A stretch of 49,786 nucleotides of DNA from a virus, in IMG/VR virus record IMGVR_UViG_3300029951_000040, positions 1 through 49,786 of that record. The stretch is one strand, 5' to 3'. Under the pieces are notes generated by a model. It did not search any database. It worked only from the letters and a program-made list of their open reading frames with translations, and had not been told where the DNA came from. Made by a program: the position numbers and the translations under genes. Shown here in pieces: positions 25,317 through 31,955 of the stretch. The number at the start of each line of letters is the position of its first letter. The stretch's first letter is position 1.

Positions 25317-26305
25317 TTCGTGCCGCCCTTCTTCAGTTGTTGTTCCTTGGCGCGCGCCTCTTCGGCGAGCCGCTTCAGGGTGTTTCGGAGTTTGGATCGG
25401 GCCTTACCGAAGATGCCCCACAGCAGCATCTTCTCGTCGCTGTCGGTGATCCATTCAACTTCCTCGTATGCGCCCATTTCGTCGCCGGACTCGAACTTCT
25501 GGATGCAGGCCATCGCAGCGTTGTGGATGACCTGTTCGCGAGGGATTTCCTTCGGCTCGCCATCGATCACCTGGGGCGCGGCGAGCGCAGCCGGCGACTC
25601 GAATGTGATTCCCTCGCCAGCCGTGGTGTTGAGGTGGTGTACGGCGGTGTCCAGGCGTTCGGTCTTGGGCCAAGTTTTGTAGCCACGCTTGATGACCGTT
25701 TTCTTGATCATCTCGCCTTCGTCCGTGTTCCATGGGCAGCGTTTCGTGTTGTCCTTCACGAACGCCTGCCAGCCGTCCGAACGCTCGCGCACGTCCCACA
25801 CTTCGCTGGCGGTCATCGTCGTCGTCAGATAGTCTCCATCACGCGTCTTGACCACGACGTAGACCCCGACAATTTCCCCGCGTTCTTTCGAGAACGGATT
25901 GCGCCCATGCTTCGGGGGCTGGTCAAATCCGCTCAACTCGAACGAATCGTTCAGGTAGACGATTTCAGCCTGTCCCCAAAGGATCGATCCCGACTGGATC
26001 GCAATGTCCAGCAGGCCCATGTAGCTGATGACCAGCGTGATTCCGCCCTTGCGCGGCACGAGGTATGCCTGCTTGCGCGCCGGGTTCAGGCTGACGCCAA
26101 TCGCTGCGATGTTGGTCACAGCATCGCGCACGCTCTGCGGGTTCTGCTTCGCGATCTTGAGGCAGTAGTCCGAATTCGTGATGATCTGGATGGCAAATTC
26201 AGCTTCCCGCGCGAAGACAATGGACTTGTCCACGCAGACCCGCTCGAAAGCCGGCGCGAGGTCGAGAATCGTCTTCTCGGCGAATTGGATGAGATCGCCG
26301 CTCAT
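25313..26305 (-). CDS. recT: RecT-type single-strand annealing recombinase
   Basis: A 330-residue protein with the RecT family pattern: an N-terminal segment (IQFAEKTILDLAPAF), then DAVTNIAAIGVSLNPARKQAYLVPR, YMGLLDIAIQSGSI, a QAEIVY(LN)DSFE stretch and GYKTWPKTERL. It anneals complementary single strands for recombination-dependent replication, genome circularisation or repair. No dedicated exonuclease partner of the RecE/YqaJ type is obvious in the window. The C-terminus is a Lys/Glu-rich helix. Confidence 0.85.
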   Translation of the reverse strand: MSGDLIQFAEKTILDLAPAFERVCVDKSIVFAREAEFAIQIITNSDYCLKIAKQNPQSVRDAVTNIAAIGVSLNPARKQAYLVPRKGGITLVISYMGLLDIAIQSGSILWGQAEIVYLNDSFELSGFDQPPKHGRNPFSKERGEIVGVYVVVKTRDGDYLTTTMTASEVWDVRERSDGWQAFVKDNTKRCPWNTDEGEMIKKTVIKRGYKTWPKTERLDTAVHHLNTTAGEGITFESPAALAAPQVIDGEPKEIPREQVIHNAAMACIQKFESGDEMGAYEEVEWITDSDEKMLLWGIFGKARSKLRNTLKRLAEEARAKEQQLKKGGTK

Positions 26306-26586
26306 GCGTCATCCCCATTGACCCAGGCCGTCGCAACAACCCAGCCTGCCTCATGCGTGGCGATGGCTTTGCTCGAATGCTGCGCGTGTTCGAACGTCAC
26401 CGTGACATCATCGCGAACTTGTCGGTCATGGAAATGCGGATTGCCAACGCAGGCCGATTCGATGATCTGGCGGGCGGCTGTCGGGCCGTACATGGGGGCA
26501 TAGGTTAGGGATCGCATAGGAGTATTTTCCGTTGTTTGATGCTTGATCTGGAGCAAGGTCTTGGATCGTATCGATGGGGAATTCAC
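26302..26586 (-). CDS. Hypothetical protein upstream of recT
   Basis: A 94-residue protein from a GTG at 26586, chosen because a GGGGAGG ribosome binding site lies eight bases before it. An internal ATG at 26517 (MRSLTYAPMYG) has no such site. It overlaps recT by four bases. Contents include DDVTVTFEHAQHSSKAIATHEAGWVV. The ribosome binding site itself can pair with CCTTCC in the structured RNA just upstream (26624-26619), which would hide it. Function unknown. Confidence 0.55.
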   Translation of the reverse strand: MNSPSIRSKTLLQIKHQTTENTPMRSLTYAPMYGPTAARQIIESACVGNPHFHDRQVRDDVTVTFEHAQHSSKAIATHEAGWVVATAWVNGDDA

Positions 26587-26597
26587 CCAAAGGCCTC

Positions 26598-26970
26598 CCC
26601 TACCCGTTCTTAGGGCAAGGAAGGATTCACCCCACCGAAGTGGACAGACATGCTAAGGATCGAGTCAACTCCCTTAGTCCCGGACGTGTCTGTGCGGCCA
26701 GTCCCACGGATTCATCGGTGTTGCACCGGCCACAAGTTCTGGCTACCGTGTCGCGGCTTTCAGCCTTCCGCTCCATCTGGTCTACTTTCCGGCGCCCGGA
26801 TTGCTGGGGCATTGACTCGTCACTGACTGCACGACCGGATGCGAGAACGAAAAAGAGCCAAGGGCTCGATGCTCTCTCAGGGCGGGAACTCTGAGTGGAT
26901 TTTCATCCGTAGAACATCGAGCCCTTGGCTCTCTGCTTGACACTCTCAGGTTCCCGCCCTGTGTCAGTAC
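26598..26970 (-). ncRNA. Structured RNA 1: nested double pseudoknot RNA, paralogue of the 32971-33345 RNA
   Basis: No plausible gene fits this gap. On the - strand, P1 (26961-26950) pairs with 26889-26878 (12 bp), and P2 (26931-26915) pairs with 26871-26855 (17 bp, perfect). The order P1-P2-P1'-P2' is a pseudoknot, with hairpin P3 GGAT-GAAA-ATCC (26908-26897, GNRA loop) in between. Further on are a GCGG/CCGC stem around AGGCTGAAAGC (26771-26752), an 8-bp long-range pair (26819-26812 with 26668-26661), an ACAGACA/TGTCTGT stem, CCAC-TTCG-GTGG, and a last hairpin that includes the ribosome binding site of the 26586 gene. A T5 run follows P2'. Helix order, P3 and several motifs match the + strand RNA at 32971. 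Confidence 0.7.
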
Positions 26971-26974
26971 GAAT

Positions 26975-27004
26975 AGGATATCAGAAGCCGCATACCCAAA
27001 TCAA
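26975..27004 (-). promoter_or_regulatory. Predicted promoter of structured RNA 1
   Basis: On the - strand TTGATT (27004-26999), 18-base spacer, TATCCT (26980-26975). The start would be near 26968, a few bases before P1 begins. No ATCGY-N4-RCGAT operator is present. The -35 box and spacer lie in the last codons of the upstream 45-residue gene. Confidence 0.5.
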
Positions 27005-27118
27005 GAGCCGACGAAACCAGCCCTCACGGAACGACACCGGATGGCTGAGCCAGCGCTGCTCGGTCGAGCGCGGGAATCTCCCCGTCCAGGCGGAAGAATT
27101 CTTGAATCGATAGCTCAT
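26981..27118 (-). CDS. 45-residue basic protein
   Basis: Starts MSYRFKNSSAWTGRF at 27118 with a GAGGAAG ribosome binding site; its ATG overlaps the stop of the upstream gene (TGATG). It is rich in Arg, Trp and Phe and ends in a hydrophobic LLIWVCGF. No known family. It is the last gene before structured RNA 1. Confidence 0.5.
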   Translation of the reverse strand: MSYRFKNSSAWTGRFPRSTEQRWLSHPVSFREGWFRRLLIWVCGF

Positions 27119-27336
27119 CACTTCCTCGCCACGATGTAGAAGACCGAACCAAGCACCCAGCCGACGAGAACCAGACCGACGACCAGGATCGTGGGCCACA
27201 AGCTCACAGGGCGATCTACCGGCCGGAAGTTTCCTTGCGAGTGGTGCGGGATTTCGTTCGCGGCTTCCGTTTCTCGCAGAGGGCAGCGCCGGCCCTGGCC
27301 GCACGTCATGGCGGATTGGTTGCAGAGGCAACTCAT
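27118..27336 (-). CDS. Small Cys-rich membrane protein
   Basis: A 72-residue protein starting MSCLCNQSAMTCGQG, with Cys residues at positions 3, 5, 12 and 18 that could bind a metal, and a transmembrane helix near the C-terminus (TILVVGLVLVGWVLGSVFYIV). The ATG overlaps the upstream stop (ATGA). Small proteins with an N-terminal CxC...C..C and a C-terminal helix are common in early regions of Burkholderia and Pseudomonas phages; their role is unknown. Confidence 0.6.
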   Translation of the reverse strand: MSCLCNQSAMTCGQGRRCPLRETEAANEIPHHSQGNFRPVDRPVSLWPTILVVGLVLVGWVLGSVFYIVARK

Positions 27337-27617
27337 CGCGTCACCCCGTCGCCCAGGTCGATCCACAACGCCGAGGGTGTAAGCCTGCCGGTGATCTCCA
27401 CGTCTCCGGTGATCTCAATCTGGCCGGTCAGGTTCGGCTGTGCAGCCATGAGCGAAGCTTCTGCCAGCGCCAGCTCGGTTGCCAGCGTTTCGGCCAGTTG
27501 CCGAATGTGCGAGCCAGCATCAGCGCGCTTCGCCAGAAAAGCGGAGAGCTGATCCGATGCATGTTGCGCGCTGCGGACGGCCAGGGCGGCGCGGCCGAGT
27601 GGGGTGATTGCGGTCAT
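27333..27617 (-). CDS. Hypothetical protein
   Basis: A 94-residue protein starting MTAITPLGRAALAVR. The first 60 residues are Ala/Leu-rich amphipathic helix, and the C-terminus has a strand repeat (QIEITGDVEITGRL). It overlaps the genes on both sides by a few bases. Function unknown. Confidence 0.5.
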   Translation of the reverse strand: MTAITPLGRAALAVRSAQHASDQLSAFLAKRADAGSHIRQLAETLATELALAEASLMAAQPNLTGQIEITGDVEITGRLTPSALWIDLGDGVTR

Positions 27618-27757
27618 TGGTTCCTCGTTGGTTGATCGTCGTCAATCGGATGCGCGGCCCGATACGCTTCGGCGTTCTGCGTGATCCATTCTTCCGGCTC
27701 CATGCCGCTTCGTTCGATTTCCTTGACTTGCTCCGTCATGAATTCTGCGAAGGACAC
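27614..27757 (-). CDS. 47-residue protein, first gene of the leftward operon
   Basis: Starts at a GTG (27757, VSFAEFMTEQVKE) with GGAG seven bases before; an ATG at 27739 is an alternative. It is acidic (ERSGMEPEEWITQNAEAY, DDDQPT). Its TGA overlaps the next ATG. It is the first gene behind the O3 promoter, where phages often place small host-takeover proteins. No homologue recognised. Confidence 0.55.
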   Translation of the reverse strand: MSFAEFMTEQVKEIERSGMEPEEWITQNAEAYRAAHPIDDDQPTRNQ

Positions 27758-27782
27758 TTGGCGGCTCCGGTTGAGTGCACCA

Positions 27783-27812
27783 AGTATCGCCCGAACGATG
27801 GCCTTACGTCAA
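27783..27812 (-). promoter_or_regulatory. Leftward early promoter with operator O3
   Basis: On the - strand TTGACG (27812-27807), 18-base spacer, GATACT (27788-27783). The dyad ATCGC-CCGA-ACGAT (27786-27799) overlaps the -10 box. It faces away from the rightward promoter 65 bases away, forming a divergent control region. Confidence 0.75.
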
Positions 27813-27876
27813 GGGGTCTTCAAAATAAATCAGTGGGGATGGCAAAGCGTGTTGAGCGGGCAGCGATCACCAGGTG

Positions 27877-27905
27877 TTGACGATGAATCGCAAAGGCGAT
27901 AACAT
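27877..27905 (+). promoter_or_regulatory. Rightward early promoter with operator O4
   Basis: TTGACG (27877-27882), 17-base spacer, TAACAT (27900-27905). The dyad ATCGC-AAAG-GCGAT (27887-27900) lies in the spacer. The expected start near 27912 is directly before the ATG of the Cro-like gene at 27913, so that message would be leaderless or nearly so. Confidence 0.7.
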
Positions 27906-27912
27906 CGACCAC

Positions 27913-28179
27913 ATGACGAAAACTCAGGCCCTCGCCCACTTCAACAACAACGTCAGCGCCCTCACTCGTGCGCTGGGGTTGAAACAAAACGCCCTGTACT
28001 CATGGGAGGGCGACTCCATGCCGCCGATCCAGCAAATCAGGCTGGAGGCGATCACGAACGGCGTGCTGCGGGCGGATAACGAAGCCTGGAGCCCCGCCGA
28101 TCCGCGCTATTCCCAAGACCGACTCAAGAACGGGCGTCACGCACTCGCGCCCATCCGCGCGAAGGAAAGACTCGAATGA
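27913..28179 (+). CDS. Cro/YdaS-like DNA-binding regulator
   Basis: An 88-residue protein starting MTKTQALAHFNNNVSAL. Residues 5-50 follow the YdaS/Cro pattern (helix, then LTRALGLKQNALYSWEGD as the HTH turn and recognition helix, and PPIQQIRLEAITNGVLR), so it should bind an inverted repeat as a dimer. The C-terminal 40 residues are polar and basic. It is the first rightward gene, predicted to be transcribed from the O4 promoter without a leader, and is the best candidate to bind all five ATCGY-N4-RCGAT operators. The alternative upstream ATG at 27874 lies before the promoter and is rejected. Confidence 0.75.
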   Translation: MTKTQALAHFNNNVSALTRALGLKQNALYSWEGDSMPPIQQIRLEAITNGVLRADNEAWSPADPRYSQDRLKNGRHALAPIRAKERLE

Positions 28180-28709
28180 TCCCCTACGAAACCGATGCAG
28201 CTCTGGCTCGCCTGCATGCCATGACTTCTACGAACCCGGATGCAAGCCTGGACTGGCTGATCATTCGCGTAGCTATTTCCGAAGCGAAGCGCCTAGACGC
28301 GCTGGTGAACAACCCGCAGACGGCGGAATTCCTGATGGCAGTCAATCTTGAAGCTGCGTACCAGATCGAGAAGTGGGGCGAAGCTCACGACCGCGGTAAG
28401 TCGGCGGAAAACTGGTTCTGGCTTGTCGGCTACTTGGCCGGGAAGTGCCTTCGCGCCGCCATCACGGGCGACCGAGAGAAGGCTCTGCATCACACAATCT
28501 CGACGGCCGCTGCATGCGCGAACTGGCACAAGGCGATTTCGCGCGATGAAACCGGGAGCGGTATCGGCAAGGATCTCGACATTGCACCCATTGAGATCCG
28601 CCGGTTCGAGGGCGTCAACATCGACGCCGTGCACCACACCCCGCAAGCCCGCGAGCACGTCCATTACCTGGGCGGAAGCGGCCATTCCAATTCGGTACCT
28701 ACGCCGTGA
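28176..28709 (+). CDS. MazG-like helical NTP pyrophosphohydrolase-like protein
   Basis: A 177-residue all-helical protein. The segment FLMAVNLEAAYQIEKWGEAHD, shortened here to its key AYQIEKWGEAHD, followed by NWFWLVGYLAGKCLRAAITGD and ALHHTISTAAACANWH, is a pattern found in phage MazG-like/dATP-dGTP diphosphohydrolase-like proteins, with Glu and His residues that could bind magnesium. Such enzymes adjust nucleotide pools or remove alarmones. The C-terminus (about 130-177) is low complexity. It overlaps both neighbours by four bases. Confidence 0.55.
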   Translation: MIPYETDAALARLHAMTSTNPDASLDWLIIRVAISEAKRLDALVNNPQTAEFLMAVNLEAAYQIEKWGEAHDRGKSAENWFWLVGYLAGKCLRAAITGDREKALHHTISTAAACANWHKAISRDETGSGIGKDLDIAPIEIRRFEGVNIDAVHHTPQAREHVHYLGGSGHSNSVPTP

Positions 28710-28918
28710 AGGGAATCGAAGTGAACTTCCACACCAAGGAAGAAATGGACGCCATCGTGGCGGAAGCCATCGCGTCCCAGATCGCCGATCAAGCGAACAC
28801 GCTTCAATCCATTGCCCGCGATGCGGGTTTTGTGCTTGAAGTCACGAGCGTTGCCGGACTCTTCGGGGTCGTGACGGTTCGGCCTCGGGTCGCGCTTGAT
28901 CTGGCTGTTCCGGCATAA
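28706..28918 (+). CDS. 70-residue hypothetical protein
   Basis: GTG start overlapping the upstream TGA (GTGA). The sequence KGIEVNFHTKEEMDAIV... suggests a small alpha/beta unit ending in VVTVRPRVALDLAVPA. It is preceded by GAAGGGAAT-type purine sequence only inside the upstream gene. No known family. Confidence 0.5.
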   Translation: MKGIEVNFHTKEEMDAIVAEAIASQIADQANTLQSIARDAGFVLEVTSVAGLFGVVTVRPRVALDLAVPA

Positions 28919-28929
28919 GGGGTCGATTC

Positions 28930-29337
28930 ATGAGCGAAGACAAATTCGTAAACGCTTTCGGGCAACCGATCAATCCGTTCCATACGCCATCGGCTCTCGC
29001 GGCAAAGCCAAAGGCGAAGCGTCAATCGAAGGTTACAGGCGTCGATCATCAGGACACTGAATCACTTGGATTCACCGTCGAAGGATGGGTCGCTGACGCC
29101 ATGATCGAGGCGAAGCGAGTCCGCATGGATGAATTGGCCGCATTCGCCGCCAATCCAGTCGGAAAGCAGCCACTCGAATGGGACGAAGAAGCCTATTTCC
29201 AGAAGGTCAAGCCGAAGCGAATCTGCGCGCGCCCATACGAGATCGCATCATCGGCTGATGCATGCGCGGAGATCGCAACCAAAGCCGGATTTCTGAGGGT
29301 TCGCGTCCGCGAAGTTCGACGCCCTCGCAAGGGCTAA
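28930..29337 (+). CDS. Hypothetical protein
   Basis: A 135-residue protein starting MSEDKFVNAFGQPIN, with an AAGGGG ribosome binding site. It has a basic linker (KPKAKRQSK), a helical region (VADAMIEAKRVRMDELAAF) and a basic C-terminus (RVRVREVRRPRKG), so nucleic acid binding is possible. It lies directly before the helicase gene. Function unknown. Confidence 0.55.
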   Translation: MSEDKFVNAFGQPINPFHTPSALAAKPKAKRQSKVTGVDHQDTESLGFTVEGWVADAMIEAKRVRMDELAAFAANPVGKQPLEWDEEAYFQKVKPKRICARPYEIASSADACAEIATKAGFLRVRVREVRRPRKG

Positions 29338-29348
29338 ATCCCGCCCCA

Positions 29349-29366
29349 GTCGCCCGATTGGGCGAC
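29349..29366 (+). promoter_or_regulatory. Perfect 7-bp hairpin in the leader of the helicase gene
   Basis: GTCGCCC-GATT-GGGCGAC lies 13 bases before the helicase ATG (29380) and 11 bases after the previous stop, with no T-run after it. It may set mRNA stability or translation of the helicase, or act as a protein-binding site. Confidence 0.5.
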
Positions 29367-29379
29367 CAACAAGCACAAC

Positions 29380-30780
29380 ATGAAAGAACCCATGGGCGCT
29401 AGCTATGAGCAATTCCTTGCAAACAAGGTCAAAACCGATCCAAGTACCGGTTTAGCCGATCCGCTTCCCGCGCTTCCCGCGCAGCTTTTCCCGCACCAGC
29501 GCGACATTGTGCGATGGGCGCTCAAGCGCGGCCGCGCTGCCATCTTCGCGCAAACGGGGCTTGGAAAGTCGTTCATGGAACTGGCCTGGGGATCGGCCAT
29601 CCATACAGCGACTGCTGGCAATGTCCTGCTCCTGACGCCGCTGGCGGTAGCCGGCCAGATGGTGCGCGAGGCTGAGAAGTTTGGACTCGCCGCCAAGCAA
29701 TGCGCGACTCAGGCTGACGTCGAGCCAGGCCTGACGGTGACGAACTACGAGAAATTGCACCACTTTGACCGCACGCAGTTCACGGCCGTAATTCTGGACG
29801 AGAGCAGCATCCTCAAGGCATTCGACGGCAAGACCCGGACGATGTTGATCGAGTGGTGCAAGGACATTCCGTACCGACTCTGCGCTACAGCAACGCCCGC
29901 CCCGAACGACTTCACGGAGCTTGGCAATCACGCCGAATTCCTGGGGGTCATGAGCGTTACCGGGATGCAGGCGACTTTCTTCACGCACGACGGTGGCGAC
30001 ACCAGCATCTGGCGCCTGAAGGGTCATGCGGAAGAAATCTTTTGGGAATGGATGTGCTCATGGTCGGTTCTCCTGCGCCGTCCGTCTGATCTCGGATACC
30101 CCGACGATGGCTATGACTTGGAGCCGCTGCACCAAGTCGAGCACATTGTCACGGTCGATGGCGCGCCCGCGCTCACGCTTGGGGAGAGATTGACTGCGCG
30201 CCGTGAAAGCATCGGCCCGCGCGTAGACAAGGCCATCAGCATCATCGCCGAAGAGGACGCAGCCGGCCGCAGTAAGCCATGGGTCATCTGGTGTAATCTC
30301 AACACCGAGCAGGACACGCTGGCGGAGATTTTCGGCGACCGATGCATATCCATCTTCGGAAGCCTGAAGGACGAGGAAAAAGAGAAGCGCCTCAAGCGTT
30401 GGCTGGCCGGCGAGGCCCCGATCCTCCTGAGTAAGCCGCGCATCATCGGGTTCGGCCTGAATCTGCAGCTGTGCGCAGACACCATTTTTGTGGGCCTGAA
30501 CGACAGCTTCGAGCAGGTCTATCAGGCGGTTCGCAGATTCTGGCGATTCGGGCAAACCAGGCCTGTGACAGCCCACTTCATCGCCGCATCAACCGAAGGC
30601 GCCGTACTCGCCAATCTGCGCCGCAAAGAAGCCGAGGCCGAACGCATGGGCGCGGCCATGGTGGCTCAAATGGCCGATCTGTCCAGCGACCTCGTGCATG
30701 GCTCAACGCGCCAGAGCGAAGTCTATTCCCCGAACGTCCCCATGAACCTGCCCGACTGGCTGAAAGAAACCAATGAATGA
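29380..30780 (+). CDS. SNF2-type DEAD/DEAH helicase
   Basis: A 466-residue protein with all core helicase motifs: Walker A AQTGLGKS (57-64), motif II LDESS (139-143), motif III ATATPAPND (169-177), and motif VI QAVRRFWRFGQTRPV (382-396), which is the SNF2 Q..gR..R.GQ..pV form. The middle (180-290) holds a family-specific insertion. It is followed, with an eight-base overlap, by a DNA methyltransferase; this helicase-methylase pair is common in phages and recalls the fused DarB of phage P1, which protects phage DNA from type I restriction. A replication or fork-remodelling role is the alternative. Confidence 0.85.
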   Translation: MKEPMGASYEQFLANKVKTDPSTGLADPLPALPAQLFPHQRDIVRWALKRGRAAIFAQTGLGKSFMELAWGSAIHTATAGNVLLLTPLAVAGQMVREAEKFGLAAKQCATQADVEPGLTVTNYEKLHHFDRTQFTAVILDESSILKAFDGKTRTMLIEWCKDIPYRLCATATPAPNDFTELGNHAEFLGVMSVTGMQATFFTHDGGDTSIWRLKGHAEEIFWEWMCSWSVLLRRPSDLGYPDDGYDLEPLHQVEHIVTVDGAPALTLGERLTARRESIGPRVDKAISIIAEEDAAGRSKPWVIWCNLNTEQDTLAEIFGDRCISIFGSLKDEEKEKRLKRWLAGEAPILLSKPRIIGFGLNLQLCADTIFVGLNDSFEQVYQAVRRFWRFGQTRPVTAHFIAASTEGAVLANLRRKEAEAERMGAAMVAQMADLSSDLVHGSTRQSEVYSPNVPMNLPDWLKETNE

Positions 30781-31825
30781 AATCGCAACCAACCTCAAGA
30801 CCATCGATCAAGTTATCTCCGAGGACTACGCCATCTATAACGGCGACTCCTGCGAACTGATCCGTGCAATCCCGGACAACAGCATTCATTACGGCATCCA
30901 CTCGCCGCCGTTCGAGGGGCTCTACAAGTTCACGAACAGCGACCGCGACGTGAGCAACAACGAAGGCCCCTCGTTTTGGGAGCATTACGCTTTCCTGATC
31001 CGTGAGCTTCTGCGCGTATCAATGCCAGGTCGCCTGCACAGCGTGCATGTCATGCAGCTGCCGGCCACGAAGACGCGCGAGGGATTCATCGGGATGCGAG
31101 ATTTCCGGGGCGATGTGATTCGCGCCTACCAAGCCGCTGGATGGATCTTGCACAGCGAGATTTGCATCTGGAAAGACCCGGTTGTCGCGCAGCAGCGAAC
31201 GAAGTCGATCCGCCTGCTTCACAAGCAATTGTGCAAGGACTCTGCGCTCAGCGGCCAGGGATTGGCCGACTACATCGTGAGCTTCAGAAAGCCTGGTATC
31301 AACGAAACGGCAATCAGCGGCGGATTCGAGCAGTACATCGGAGACGGCGTGGACGTCTCGCGCGAGGCATACAAGGCTCAGGCAGACGTCCTGGTGGCCG
31401 AAGGAAAGACTGTGTGGCCCTACAGTCAATGGGTATCGATCATGACGTGGCAGCGCTACGCCTCGCCAGTGTGGAGCGACATTCGGCAGACGCGAACGCT
31501 TCAGTACCGGAGCGCCCGCGAGGAAAAGGATGAGCTTCACATCTCACCTCTTCAGCTCGACGTGATCGAGCGATGCGTTGATATGTGGAGCAATCCCGGC
31601 GAGACGGTTTTGACACCGTTTTTGGGCATCGGCTCCGAAGTATGGTGCGCGGTCAACCAGGGCCGGCGCGGGGTTGGTTTTGAACTGAAGGCCAGCTACT
31701 TCCGCCAAGCCGTCATCAACATCGAAAAACTGATGGCAGAGCGCCGACCCCCGGTTCATATCGATGCCGATACGGATGACGAAGTGGTGCGCCATGCCGA
31801 TGAGCGGCAACTGAGCATTTTCTAG
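30773..31825 (+). CDS. DNA methyltransferase (N4-cytosine/N6-adenine type)
   Basis: A 350-residue protein. The catalytic motif IV is HSPPF (residues 43-47), of the (D/S)PP(Y/F) type, near the N-terminus, and the AdoMet-binding motif I is TPFLGIGS (281-288) near the C-terminus, giving the beta-class order. After it comes VGFELKASYFRQA. SPP(Y/F) is usual for N4-cytosine methylases but is also seen in N6-adenine enzymes. It would protect phage DNA from host restriction or alter gene control; no cognate nuclease gene is visible. The ATG overlaps the helicase end. Confidence 0.85.
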   Translation: MNEIATNLKTIDQVISEDYAIYNGDSCELIRAIPDNSIHYGIHSPPFEGLYKFTNSDRDVSNNEGPSFWEHYAFLIRELLRVSMPGRLHSVHVMQLPATKTREGFIGMRDFRGDVIRAYQAAGWILHSEICIWKDPVVAQQRTKSIRLLHKQLCKDSALSGQGLADYIVSFRKPGINETAISGGFEQYIGDGVDVSREAYKAQADVLVAEGKTVWPYSQWVSIMTWQRYASPVWSDIRQTRTLQYRSAREEKDELHISPLQLDVIERCVDMWSNPGETVLTPFLGIGSEVWCAVNQGRRGVGFELKASYFRQAVINIEKLMAERRPPVHIDADTDDEVVRHADERQLSIF

Positions 31826-31857
31826 AACCCTAATCCTCCCTCCCGGCTCGCCGGTTT

Positions 31858-31890
31858 GCCGCCACGCGACTCGCCCGCCTGGCGGCTTTT
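31858..31890 (+). terminator. Rho-independent terminator after the methyltransferase
   Basis: Stem GCCGCCA (31858-31864) with TGGCGGC (31880-31886), 15-base loop, then TTTTCTTT. It closes the helicase-methylase operon just before the next promoter. Confidence 0.75.
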
Positions 31891-31900
31891 CTTTGGCCTG

Positions 31901-31930
31901 TTGACAATGGTTAATCGCGTGAGCGATACT
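31901..31930 (+). promoter_or_regulatory. Strong promoter with operator O5, for the pentapeptide-repeat gene
   Basis: TTGACA (31901-31906), 18-base spacer, GATACT (31925-31930). The dyad ATCGC-GTGA-GCGAT (31914-31927) covers the spacer and -10 box in the same register as O1 and O3. The ATG of the gene is 26 bases after the -10 box. Confidence 0.8.
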
Positions 31931-31955
31931 AAACCCCTCACAACCAGGAACCACC

